Positions 52,670 through 60,755 of a DNA stretch of 64,000 nt are shown one piece after another. Under the pieces are notes generated by a model that worked only from the letters and a program-made list of their open reading frames with translations, had not been told where the DNA came from and did not search any database. Position 1 is the stretch's first letter, and each line of letters opens with the position of its first letter. The position numbers and the translations under genes were made by a program. The DNA comes from a bacterium (GTDB lineage: Bacteria > UBP6 > UBA1177). The stretch is from assembly GCA_017961325.1 (NCBI GenBank), contig JAGCXM010000030.1, forward strand, positions 1 through 64,000, given 5' to 3'.

Positions 52670-53305
52670 ATGGAATGGTTTGCTGAGTTTTATCGTTCAG
52701 GCGGAACATTTATGCACTTCATCGCTATCTGCGGTCTGTATGTTCTCGGTGTTTCGATTTACAAGTTCATCATGTTGTTTGTAAAAATGAACACAAACGG
52801 CGCAAATTTGATGAAACAGATCCAGAAACTCGTTATGGCCAACAAAGTTGACAAGGCTATCACGCTTTGCGACGGTGTAGGCAGTGCAGCACTTGCAAAA
52901 GTTTTGAAAGCTGGTCTTTCAAAGGCAAACAGAGGCGAGCTTGAAATTCAGAACGCAATGGAAGAGGCTACTCTTGAAGTTGCTCCGAAAGTTACAAGCC
53001 TTCTTCCCAGCGTATTCGCAATATCGAGTACCGCTACGATGTTCGGACTTCTCGGAACGGTTTTCGGTCTTATCGATGCATTCGACGCCGTTGCACACGC
53101 TGCCCCTGAGCAGAAATCGGCAATGCTTGCAAGCGGTATCGCAATCGCGATGAACACCACCGGTTGGGGACTTCTTATCGCTATCCCTGGAACTATTTTG
53201 AACCTTTTCCTCAACGGTCTTGCTGGCAAAATTATGAGCGACCTTGACCTTTACACGGTTAAACTTTCCAACCTGCTTACGAGCAGAGAGAAAACAGCTG
53301 AATAA
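52670..53305 (+). CDS. MotA/TolQ/ExbB-type proton channel (AglR-like)
   Basis: A 211-residue inner-membrane protein with three membrane segments: residues 15-37 (MHFIAICGLYVLGVSIYKFI), about 115-140 (VFAISSTATMFGLLGTVFGL) and 155-182 (IAIAMNTTGWGLLIAIPGTI). Conserved Thr and Gly/Pro positions of TolQ are present. With two TolR-type partners it should form a proton-driven motor, like AglR-AglQ-AglS of Myxococcus. ATG 52670 follows GGAGG; the 30 upstream codons of the open frame are leader sequence. Confidence 0.88.
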   Translation: MEWFAEFYRSGGTFMHFIAICGLYVLGVSIYKFIMLFVKMNTNGANLMKQIQKLVMANKVDKAITLCDGVGSAALAKVLKAGLSKANRGELEIQNAMEEATLEVAPKVTSLLPSVFAISSTATMFGLLGTVFGLIDAFDAVAHAAPEQKSAMLASGIAIAMNTTGWGLLIAIPGTILNLFLNGLAGKIMSDLDLYTVKLSNLLTSREKTAE

Positions 53306-53332
53306 AAAAACGAACTTATTGGAGGATAACAA

Positions 53333-53881
53333 ATGGGTAAGAGGCGTTCACCCGGGTCCAATCCGGATCTCGATATGACGGCTGCAATGAACCTCATTCT
53401 TATTCTTATTCCGTTGTTGTTGACCTCAATGGAGTCTGTTAAAATAGCTGTTGTCAATGTTTCAACACCGCAGATCGGTCCTTCTTCGGAGGCAAATCCG
53501 CCGGTGGACAGACCTGATGACAAACCTCTTAAACTTACGGTTGCCCTGACAGACAGAGGCATTACCGTTTTCGTAAGAGATCAGGTTATTGAAAACAAAG
53601 ACGATCCGTTGGGTCCGACAATTCTTAAGATTGACGGAGAGGAAGAAGATGCTGAAGGCAAAATGGTCCCAGGAAAAGTTTACGATATCGAAAAACTTGT
53701 TGAGATCATTTCGGATTTGAAAGATGAAAATCCGGCCGAAGAAAATATTATTATTACCGCTGAGCCGAACACTAAGTACAAATACATTATGAAAATAATG
53801 GACGCAACGCGCGAAAAGGCTGAAGGCGAAAAGAAGAAAAAACTTTTCCCGAATGTCGTACTTAGTGCAGGTATAGCATAA
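53333..53881 (+). CDS. TolR/ExbD-type protein with Asn in place of the proton-carrying Asp
   Basis: A 182-residue protein with one membrane segment at residues 17-36 and a periplasmic domain (KLTVALTDRGITVFVRDQVI...IIITAEPNTKYKYIMKIMDA). In ExbD/TolR the motif is N-x-T-P-x-x-D-V at the start of the membrane helix. Here DLDMTAAMNLILILIPLLLT aligns so that the Asp position is Asn20. Asp14 lies six residues earlier, in the position of the usual Asn. GGAGG precedes the ATG. It may be a structural rather than proton-carrying subunit. Confidence 0.82.
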   Translation: MGKRRSPGSNPDLDMTAAMNLILILIPLLLTSMESVKIAVVNVSTPQIGPSSEANPPVDRPDDKPLKLTVALTDRGITVFVRDQVIENKDDPLGPTILKIDGEEEDAEGKMVPGKVYDIEKLVEIISDLKDENPAEENIIITAEPNTKYKYIMKIMDATREKAEGEKKKKLFPNVVLSAGIA

Positions 53882-53891
53882 GGAGGAGATT

Positions 53892-54467
53892 ATGAGCGAA
53901 GAGATTAAAACATTTGAATATCTCCCCGAAAATTACGAAGAAGAAATTCTTAAAAGCAGAAAGAAGGCTAAAGAAGGCAGAAGCAGCGGCGGTCCTCAGA
54001 AAGTAAACATCAACTCGTTGATGGATATTCTTACGATCATGCTCGTTTTCCTTCTTAAGAGTTATGCGACAGACCCTGTCAACATTACTCCTGGACCGGA
54101 TTTGGATATTCCGAAGTCGACTTCAATGTTGCAGCCTGCTGCAACTGTTACGATTACGGTTGCAAAGTCTTCAATAGTTGTTGACAACGAGCCTGTTTCG
54201 GTCGTTAAGGACGGCAAAGTCGAAGCTTCACAGAAACGCGGCGGCGAAGATGCTTATTTCATTATTCCTTTGAATAAGGCACTTGTCGAAGCTGTTGAAA
54301 AGAAAAGAAGACTCGAAGCCATCAACCCGACTGTCAAGTTTGACGGCGTTGCAACAATCGTTATGGACAAGGAGAGTCCGTATCGTCTGCTGACGGAGGT
54401 TATGTATACGGCAGGTCAGGCTGAGTTTACGAACTTCAAGTTTGCAACGATTTCCGCAGCCGGTTAA
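53892..54467 (+). CDS. TolR/ExbD-type protein with canonical Asp
   Basis: A 191-residue protein with a 35-residue charged cytoplasmic N-terminus. The membrane helix at residues 38-58 (KVNINSLMDILTIMLVFLLK) keeps the proton-carrying Asp45, and a periplasmic domain follows (TVTITVAKSSIVVDNEPVSV ... GVATIVMDKESPYRLLTEVM). It probably supplies the active carboxylate for the motor. AGGAGGAG precedes the ATG, 10 nt after the preceding stop. A strong terminator follows. Confidence 0.85.
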   Translation: MSEEIKTFEYLPENYEEEILKSRKKAKEGRSSGGPQKVNINSLMDILTIMLVFLLKSYATDPVNITPGPDLDIPKSTSMLQPAATVTITVAKSSIVVDNEPVSVVKDGKVEASQKRGGEDAYFIIPLNKALVEAVEKKRRLEAINPTVKFDGVATIVMDKESPYRLLTEVMYTAGQAEFTNFKFATISAAG

Positions 54468-54475
54468 CTCTTCAG

Positions 54476-54504
54476 GCGGCCGGCTTTTGCCGGCCGCTTT
54501 TTTT
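54476..54504 (+). terminator. Rho-independent terminator closing the Glt/Agl-like cluster
   Basis: Perfect 9-bp stem GCGGCCGGC / GCCGGCCGC with a TTTT loop and seven Ts (54498-54504). Confidence 0.93.
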
Positions 54505-54550
54505 ATGTTTTTCTGAATTTATCATCAAATGGTTTCACAAGTTGTAAAAC

Positions 54551-54578
54551 TTGCAAAAATAATAAAAAGTGCTATAAG
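54551..54578 (+). promoter_or_regulatory. Promoter of the polysaccharide export operon
   Basis: TTGCAA (54551-54556), 16-nt spacer, TATAAG (54573-54578). Confidence 0.55.
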
Positions 54579-54642
54579 CCGCTTGCTTTTTCCGAAGCCA
54601 GAAGGTATCGGTTATTGCAATGCCCGATAACAGAGGTGTTAA

Positions 54643-55311
54643 ATGTTTTGTCGAAAATATATATTGTTTTCTGTGCTCATTGTCATCGCTTCGGCACTTT
54701 TTGCGGAAGTCGGGACGGAGACGCTTTCCTTGGCTGAAGAAGCGCAGGCAAAAGCCGACAGAATTTCAGATATTGAAGGTGAGCTGAAGCAGATTGCTTC
54801 TGAGGCTGCATCTTCAGGTGATTCCAAATTAAAAGTTTGTGTCGAAAAATATTCTGGAACTGTCAAGGGGCTGGTGAAAAGTGCCAACGAAGTGGTTTTG
54901 CAGGTGCTTTTATTCGTTACTTTGGGTAAATCGGCGGAAGCGCAGAATCAGATGAATGCACTGAACGCTTTGGCGGATTCGGCCGATGCGGCTCATTCGA
55001 AGGCTCTGAATTGTGAAAAGAGCGATGACGTCAGGAAAATTGCAAATGCAGGCGAATTTCATAAAAATCAGCAGAACGGCGTTTCTGACGCTATGAATTT
55101 GGGTGTAGGATCCGATTTGCCGACAGAAATCAACCGCGGTGCGGTTAAAGGTTCGGATTTGACCGATGCTGCCGGTGTCGATTCAAGCGATATCCAGCAT
55201 TCGGAAAACGAAAATTTTGAAGATATCATTTTTTCGGGTGAAGATCCTCAGGATATTGAAAAACCTGTCGAGGAAGAAGAGATAATTGAAGAACAAAGTC
55301 CGACAGAATAG
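54643..55311 (+). CDS. Exported protein of unknown function heading the export operon
   Basis: A 222-residue protein: signal peptide ending SALFAEVG, helical residues 25-150 (ETLSLAEEAQAKADRISDIE, CVEKYSGTVKGLVKSANEVV), and a very acidic tail ending VEEEEIIEEQSPTE. Three Cys residues remain outside the signal peptide. I do not recognise a family. AGAGGTG precedes the ATG. Position suggests a helper in polysaccharide export. Confidence 0.55.
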   Translation: MFCRKYILFSVLIVIASALFAEVGTETLSLAEEAQAKADRISDIEGELKQIASEAASSGDSKLKVCVEKYSGTVKGLVKSANEVVLQVLLFVTLGKSAEAQNQMNALNALADSADAAHSKALNCEKSDDVRKIANAGEFHKNQQNGVSDAMNLGVGSDLPTEINRGAVKGSDLTDAAGVDSSDIQHSENENFEDIIFSGEDPQDIEKPVEEEEIIEEQSPTE

Positions 55312-55332
55312 AGTCCAGGGTACTGAAGAATT

Positions 55333-56742
55333 ATGAAAAGCAGGTGCTTTTTTGTAATAATTTCAATATTTTATGTCTTGATTTCAACTGTTTCCCTTTT
55401 TGCCGAAGATGGCCGTGTAAAGGGATTTAAAATAACAAAGGATACCGTATTAAATGTCGGCATTGCCATAAATTCAGAGTATGAATCCAATATCACTAAG
55501 GCTTCGGAAAGTACGACTGTAACCGATACGAGAAAAAATGAAGGAGAAGAACAGAATACCGAAATTGTTTCAGATATGATTCTGCATTACAGCCCGTCTT
55601 TTCGGATTAAATTGGATGATGAAAGAAAAACTATCGGATTTTCTCTGCTTTTTGATTACAATCATTATCTCGGTCTTGATAATAGTGCAACTTCCAAAAA
55701 ACTTTCGGAACTTGAAATCAGATCCGATTTCCTCGGTGAATTCAACAAAGAGGGTTTGTTGACTTTTGATTTTAAAAACTCGCTTTTAAGAACAGCTACT
55801 CCGGACGGACCGGAACTTTCAGGAAAACATAAGAATGTTTTTGATACTTTCGCTTTCGGCTTTGCATTTAAAAATATCGAAGATACGCTCTACGGCAAAA
55901 TCAGGCTGGGAGTTGATATAAACTATTTGGAACAGTCGCAGGAAATACTTTATTACAAAGACTACAATTATGTTTCTGCTCTGGCGGATTTTTTCGGAAA
56001 ATGGAAGTTTCTGCCGAAGACAATGGCTTTTTTTTCAGTTGCAACGAGGTATCATGATTATTACGAATCAAGAATCCGAGATGCATCCAGGGCTGTTCCG
56101 ATAAATGCGTTCGTCGGTGTGATGGGACAGTTTTCACGCTATTTTTCTTCAAAGATTTCAGTCGGTTACTCTGTTAATATAGGGCGTGATGTCAAGCACG
56201 ACTACAATGCCAATGCCGAGATAGTCTTTAAATATAACGATCTCGGTGCGGTTTTGGGATACCTCAGAATGATGCGGCCTTCGGCATATTACGGCTACAG
56301 TTCGTCTCATAAACTTTATTTCAATTTCAAGCAGAAATTCGCAAAGCGTTTCCTTGCGGCGGTTAGTCTGAATTATTCGCATATTGTTTTCGGACATAAT
56401 ATACTGTATGACGAGCGTGACGATTACGAAAAACTGTCGGACGGTTCTTATCAGCTGCTTGTTTCGGATGACAATGAGGAAACCGTTTATACGATTGTTC
56501 TCCCGAAAGGAAACAGAAAGGAACACCGTGTCGTGTTTATGCCGTCGTTTTCTTATGCGATTTTACCCTGGCTCGGTCTTAAACTGAGTTACACGCTGGA
56601 ATACAAAGATACCGGTTACTTCCAGAAATCAAAAATTGAATACACTCATGATGCGGATTCAAAAAATTATACGAAAACTACGACAACACACTATGATTAC
56701 ATTGATCACAGAGTGATGCTTGCTATAGTTATGGATTATTGA
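55333..56742 (+). CDS. Outer-membrane barrel of polysaccharide export (Wzp/BBP2-like)
   Basis: A 469-residue barrel: signal peptide ending SLFAEDG, then about 18 amphipathic strands such as IGFSLLFDYNHYLGLDNSAT, LTFDFKNSLLRTATPDGPEL, LYFNFKQKFAKRFLAAVSLN and LKLSYTLEYKDTGYFQ, closing with MLAIVMDY. In Myxococcus, barrels of this type partner with short OPX proteins that lack their own outer-membrane helix. The next gene is just such a short OPX protein, with which its stop overlaps. Confidence 0.72.
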   Translation: MKSRCFFVIISIFYVLISTVSLFAEDGRVKGFKITKDTVLNVGIAINSEYESNITKASESTTVTDTRKNEGEEQNTEIVSDMILHYSPSFRIKLDDERKTIGFSLLFDYNHYLGLDNSATSKKLSELEIRSDFLGEFNKEGLLTFDFKNSLLRTATPDGPELSGKHKNVFDTFAFGFAFKNIEDTLYGKIRLGVDINYLEQSQEILYYKDYNYVSALADFFGKWKFLPKTMAFFSVATRYHDYYESRIRDASRAVPINAFVGVMGQFSRYFSSKISVGYSVNIGRDVKHDYNANAEIVFKYNDLGAVLGYLRMMRPSAYYGYSSSHKLYFNFKQKFAKRFLAAVSLNYSHIVFGHNILYDERDDYEKLSDGSYQLLVSDDNEETVYTIVLPKGNRKEHRVVFMPSFSYAILPWLGLKLSYTLEYKDTGYFQKSKIEYTHDADSKNYTKTTTTHYDYIDHRVMLAIVMDY

Positions 56743-57368
56743 TGATGAAAAAAATTATTCCGGTTTTGTTTTTAGCACTTTTTGTTTCCTGTACCATAAA
56801 AGTCGGTGACGGGAGCGACAAGAATGCCGTTTCAGCTATGCCGAACGATGAAAGTGTTGAAGAACACGGTTCGGATCCGCTTTCGTTTATCGGTGCAGGA
56901 GACAAAATCAACATTCAGGTTTTCAACGAAAAGGAACTTTCCGGTGTTTATCAGGTTAGTCCGGAAGGATACATAATGTTTCCTTTTATCGGCAAACTAA
57001 AGGTCAACGGTATGGACAACTTCTCCGTTTCGGTGAAAATCGCAGAAAAACTGAAAGACGGTTACCTGAAGGATCCGAATGTCACCGTTTCCGTAGAAGA
57101 ATTCGTAAGTAAAAGGATTTTTGTGCTGGGACAGGTTAAAAAAGCCGACAGTTTTCCGATAAGAAGACGCATGAGCGTTATCGAAGCCATCAGTCTTGCC
57201 GGCGGATTCACGAATCTGGCAGATCTTTCCAATGTCGTTGTGACGAGAAAGGTCGGCGGCAGGGAAAAACGGTTCGTCGTTGATATAAAGTCGATAGTGA
57301 ACGGTGCGAAGGAGAATTTCTACCTTGAGGCAGGGGATATTGTTTTCGTGGGAGAAAAGTTTTTCTGA
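56742..57368 (+). CDS. Short OPX polysaccharide export lipoprotein (Wza-like)
   Basis: A 208-residue lipoprotein (MMKKIIPVLFLALFVSC, then TIKVGDGSD). The Poly_export domain covers residues 48-125 (YQVSPEGYIMFPFIGKLKVN, VTVSVEEFVSKRIFVLGQV). One SLBB domain follows (SVIEAISLAGGFTNLADLSN, YLEAGDIVFVGE). It lacks the extra SLBB domains and the C-terminal amphipathic helix of E. coli Wza (about 380 residues), so it cannot span the outer membrane alone. ATG 56742 overlaps the barrel stop. Confidence 0.85.
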   Translation: MMKKIIPVLFLALFVSCTIKVGDGSDKNAVSAMPNDESVEEHGSDPLSFIGAGDKINIQVFNEKELSGVYQVSPEGYIMFPFIGKLKVNGMDNFSVSVKIAEKLKDGYLKDPNVTVSVEEFVSKRIFVLGQVKKADSFPIRRRMSVIEAISLAGGFTNLADLSNVVVTRKVGGREKRFVVDIKSIVNGAKENFYLEAGDIVFVGEKFF

Positions 57369-59542
57369 TGAACGAACAGGAACGCGAAATAGATTTGCTT
57401 GAAATATTGAATCTGTTTAAGCGGCATATCTATCTTTTTGCTGCCATAATCATCATAGTGATGACTTTTGCCGCGGCCCAGCTTTATCGGATGAAAAAGA
57501 TTTATTCTTCGACTGTAACGATAGAAATCGAGCCTCAGGCCACCAATGTTCTGGGCGGCGATATGGAACTTGTCAAGAGCGGTATCAATGCGCAGGAGAA
57601 TTCCATCTCTTCCAAGGATTATTATACCGCTCAGTATGAAATCATAAAAAGTCGTGCCGTTTCGCAAAAGGTTTTGGAAACGATTCCCAATGATAAGATT
57701 CATGAATATCTGGGTTTTGATTCAGAACGGTTTCCGGAAGAATACAACAGCATAGATCCGGTCAGCATTTTACAGGATAAAATCACTGTCGAGCCGCAGA
57801 AAAGCAACAACATCGTGCGGATTTCCGTAGAGAATGCCGATCCTGAGAAAGCTGCTTTTCTGGCAAATGCGGTTGCATCATCCTACATCGAATTTAATCT
57901 GGAAAAGAAATATTTCGAGACGAAGGATGCTGCAAAGTGGCTCGTGGACCAGAGTTTGAGTCTGAAGCAGAATCTCGAAAATTCCGAAATGGCGCTTTTT
58001 GAGTTCAAGGAAAGCAATAATGTCCTTGCGACGACTTTTGAGGCTAAGCAGGATCTTCTTGCAAGGCAAATCAGCAAACTGACGGGGATTCTTACCGATC
58101 AGGAAATCAGGCGGAATGCTTTGACTTCAAAGATCGAAGAGTATTCCCGTATAGATTTCAACAATCCCGACGATGCGCTTTTTTACGAACTCAGCAAGGA
58201 AAACAACGCCATCGGCAATATGATGAAGCTGAAATATCTGGAAGTTATTTCAAAAATTGATGAGTCCATGCAGGTTTACGGTGAAAAGCATCCGAAAGTC
58301 GTTGCTCTGCTTGCTGAAAAAGGCAACATAGAGACTTCGTTCAGAAACGAAATCACCGGCATTGTAAATAGTTACAGCCTTAGTCTTAAAATACTCGACA
58401 ACGAGATGAAAAAGAACCGCAGAATGCTTGCTGAAACGCAGGAAGAGGCGACTAACCTGAAGAAGTTGGAGATAAATTACAGCAAGTTGCGCCGTGAAGT
58501 GGAAACGAACAAGAAACTTTACGATATAGTGCTTGAAAGATCGAAAAAGGCGGATCTGAGCGCGTTGCTGAAAAACAACAACATAAGGATAATCGACCGC
58601 GCACTCGTGCCGAAAGTTCCTGTGAAACCGAACAAACAGACGATTCTGCTTACAGGTTTTGTCATCGCGCTTGTTCTGGCGTCGCTGGCTGTTTTTCTTG
58701 TTGAGTTCTTTGATACGAAGTTTAAGAGTTTCAAGGAAGTCGAGACGATTTCACAGAAGCCGGTTCTCGGCATTATACCTAAATTCCAGCAGACTGAAGA
58801 TTCTGATTTTAAGGAGATTGTTTTCGGAGAGAAAAGCGGTCAGGGTTTGGCAGTTGAGGCTTTCAGAACGCTTAGAACCAACATAAAACTAAGCAATCCC
58901 GATTCAAAGCTTGGTGTTATGCTTGTTACGAGCTGTGTTCCTCATGAAGGTAAAACCGTTGTCGCATCGAATCTTGCCGCTAGTTATTCGGTTGCCGGTA
59001 AAAAAGCGATTATTGTTGATGCCGATATGAGAAAACCGCGGGTTCATGAAATTTTCGGGCTTTCAAACGAAAAGGGGCTTTCAACCCTGATTGTCGGAGA
59101 ACATTCGATGGATGAAGTGATACACAGAAATGTTTGCGAAGGGCTTGATGTCGTTACTGCGGGAATGATTCCGCCGAATCCGGCTGAACTTTTGGAAAGC
59201 GGAAGAATGGCGGATATCATGAAATGTTTTTCTGAAAAATACGATGTCGTGATTGTTGATTCTCCGCCGCTTACTCCTGTCAGCGATGCCGCAATCATTG
59301 CACCGCTGACCGACGGGATGATTATTGCATTAAATATCGGAAATACTCCGCGTGACATTTTCAAATCTGTGGTTCAGAACATTGTAAGATCCGGAATTTC
59401 CATTCTTGGTACTGTCGTCAACAATATCGATTTAAGGCAGGAACGGAAGTTTAAGTCATATTCCGGATATTCTTATTATAATTCTTCGTATTGTATTTCG
59501 GAGGAAGATGAGAAAATTTTTAAAAAGAAAAAATTTTCATAG
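57368..59542 (+). CDS. Polysaccharide co-polymerase with BY-kinase domain (Wzc-like)
   Basis: A 724-residue inner-membrane protein. The Wzz domain starts after the first membrane segment (residues 18-36) and a long coiled coil spans about 190-410. The second membrane segment is near 425-447. The tyrosine kinase domain covers 490-700: VTSCVPHEGKTVVASNLAAS (Walker A), IIVDADMRKPRV, and DVVIVDSPPLTPVSDA (Walker B). It ends in a Tyr cluster (YSGYSYYNSSY) for autophosphorylation. It controls chain length and export. Its start overlaps the OPX stop. Confidence 0.92.
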   Translation: MNEQEREIDLLEILNLFKRHIYLFAAIIIIVMTFAAAQLYRMKKIYSSTVTIEIEPQATNVLGGDMELVKSGINAQENSISSKDYYTAQYEIIKSRAVSQKVLETIPNDKIHEYLGFDSERFPEEYNSIDPVSILQDKITVEPQKSNNIVRISVENADPEKAAFLANAVASSYIEFNLEKKYFETKDAAKWLVDQSLSLKQNLENSEMALFEFKESNNVLATTFEAKQDLLARQISKLTGILTDQEIRRNALTSKIEEYSRIDFNNPDDALFYELSKENNAIGNMMKLKYLEVISKIDESMQVYGEKHPKVVALLAEKGNIETSFRNEITGIVNSYSLSLKILDNEMKKNRRMLAETQEEATNLKKLEINYSKLRREVETNKKLYDIVLERSKKADLSALLKNNNIRIIDRALVPKVPVKPNKQTILLTGFVIALVLASLAVFLVEFFDTKFKSFKEVETISQKPVLGIIPKFQQTEDSDFKEIVFGEKSGQGLAVEAFRTLRTNIKLSNPDSKLGVMLVTSCVPHEGKTVVASNLAASYSVAGKKAIIVDADMRKPRVHEIFGLSNEKGLSTLIVGEHSMDEVIHRNVCEGLDVVTAGMIPPNPAELLESGRMADIMKCFSEKYDVVIVDSPPLTPVSDAAIIAPLTDGMIIALNIGNTPRDIFKSVVQNIVRSGISILGTVVNNIDLRQERKFKSYSGYSYYNSSYCISEEDEKIFKKKKFS

Positions 59543-60254
59543 CTTGGTGTCGGCACTTTGTGCTTTTTTTCTGATTCCGGCATTTGCTGCGTGCGAATCT
59601 CCGAGAGTCGTGAGGCATCCGGTTTCAAAAGGTGACACTTATTACTATTATGTCACTTTTTACGGTGATGAATATCAGGGAAAAACTATGGCAAACGGTG
59701 AAGCGTTTTCAAATGACGCGATGACTTGTGCCGCAAAGGGTTTCCCGTTCGGGACCATTCTCGAAGTTCAGTCGCTGGAAACGGGGAAAAAGGTAGAAGT
59801 TACAGTCACTGACCGGCCAGGGAAGGAGCTTGTAGACCTTACGATCAAGGCTTTTGAGGAGATTGACAGTGCGACAAAAGGGAAAATCCGGGCGAAGATA
59901 AAAGTTGTCGGACTTTCGAAAAATGCACCGAAAGCCGCTGCAGCGCCGACAGAGAAACAGGAAAAGAGTGACACGGAAGAGAAAAGTGAGCCTAAAGAGG
60001 AGCGGAAAGAAGAAAAAGAGGCTCCGCAGGAGGCGAAGAAAGAGGTCTCTTACGCTATTTCTCTCGCAACTTTCGGCGACATTGATGCGGCGAAGGCTTA
60101 TCAGAGCGAAGTGAAGGAAGAGAATACCTATATTTTTACCCGTGACGGCAAATTCGAGGTTAGATACGGCAGATACGCTTCGGAAGATGAGGCTAAAGCC
60201 GATATCGAACGTTTTTCATGGAAAGATGCAGACATTGTTACAATTGAAGAATAG
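59508..60254 (+). CDS. RlpA-like double-psi barrel protein with SPOR domain
   Basis: A 248-residue protein starting 35 nt inside the kinase gene. Signal peptide region in residues 1-28. Residues 45-135 are a DPBB domain (YYYVTFYGDEYQGKTMANGE, AAKGFPFGTILEVQSLETGK, VEVTVTDRPGKELVDLTIKA). Residues 140-180 are Lys/Glu-rich. Residues 180-248 are a SPOR domain (YAISLATFGDIDAAKAYQSE). RlpA lytic transglycosylases use Glu, His and Asp. Glu and Asp appear kept, but the His of the AAH..LPFGT motif is replaced (AAKGFPFGT). It may bind denuded glycan without cleaving. Confidence 0.8.
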   Translation: MRKFLKRKNFHSLVSALCAFFLIPAFAACESPRVVRHPVSKGDTYYYYVTFYGDEYQGKTMANGEAFSNDAMTCAAKGFPFGTILEVQSLETGKKVEVTVTDRPGKELVDLTIKAFEEIDSATKGKIRAKIKVVGLSKNAPKAAAAPTEKQEKSDTEEKSEPKEERKEEKEAPQEAKKEVSYAISLATFGDIDAAKAYQSEVKEENTYIFTRDGKFEVRYGRYASEDEAKADIERFSWKDADIVTIEE

Positions 60255-60263
60255 GAGGATGTT

Positions 60264-60755
60264 ATGAAAATCAGATTTTTGGTAGTTTTGTTCGTTTTGC
60301 TGGCTGTTGCGCCGGTTTATGCGCAGAAAATCGCATTCGTCGATGTTAAAAAAGTTTGGTCGGAATCGAAGGAGGTAGAAAAAGAGAGAAAGAAAGTTGA
60401 GGCTCTGCTGAAAAAGAGTCAGGAAGAACTCAAGGCGAAAGAGACTGAAGTTATAAAACTTCAGGAAAAGATAAAGAAAGAGGGAAGGATGGCTACCGAA
60501 GAAGCTCAGGCCATGATGCTTGAAGAGTATCAGAAGAAAGCTCTCGAACTTCAGAAAATGGCTACCCAGAAAGAAAAGGAACTTGCCGAAAAAGATGCTG
60601 CGGCTCAGGAAGAATTTTTAGGCAAAGTGCGTAAAATCGTTATGAAAATTGCTATTGAACAGAAATACGACATGGTTGTTCCTGCTGAACAGACGCTGTA
60701 CTACAACGATAAGTTTGACATTACGAAAGCTGTTATCGCCGAAATAAACAAATAG
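60264..60755 (+). CDS. OmpH/Skp-type periplasmic chaperone
   Basis: A 163-residue protein: signal peptide ending PVYAQK, then IAFVDVKKVWSESKEVEKER. A long Lys/Glu coiled coil (residues 40-120) and the returning core strand (AIEQKYDMVVPAEQTLYYND) follow. This is the Skp tentacle/body layout. It carries unfolded outer-membrane proteins through the periplasm, and its place downstream of several barrels fits. GGAGG precedes the ATG. Confidence 0.88.
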   Translation: MKIRFLVVLFVLLAVAPVYAQKIAFVDVKKVWSESKEVEKERKKVEALLKKSQEELKAKETEVIKLQEKIKKEGRMATEEAQAMMLEEYQKKALELQKMATQKEKELAEKDAAAQEEFLGKVRKIVMKIAIEQKYDMVVPAEQTLYYNDKFDITKAVIAEINK

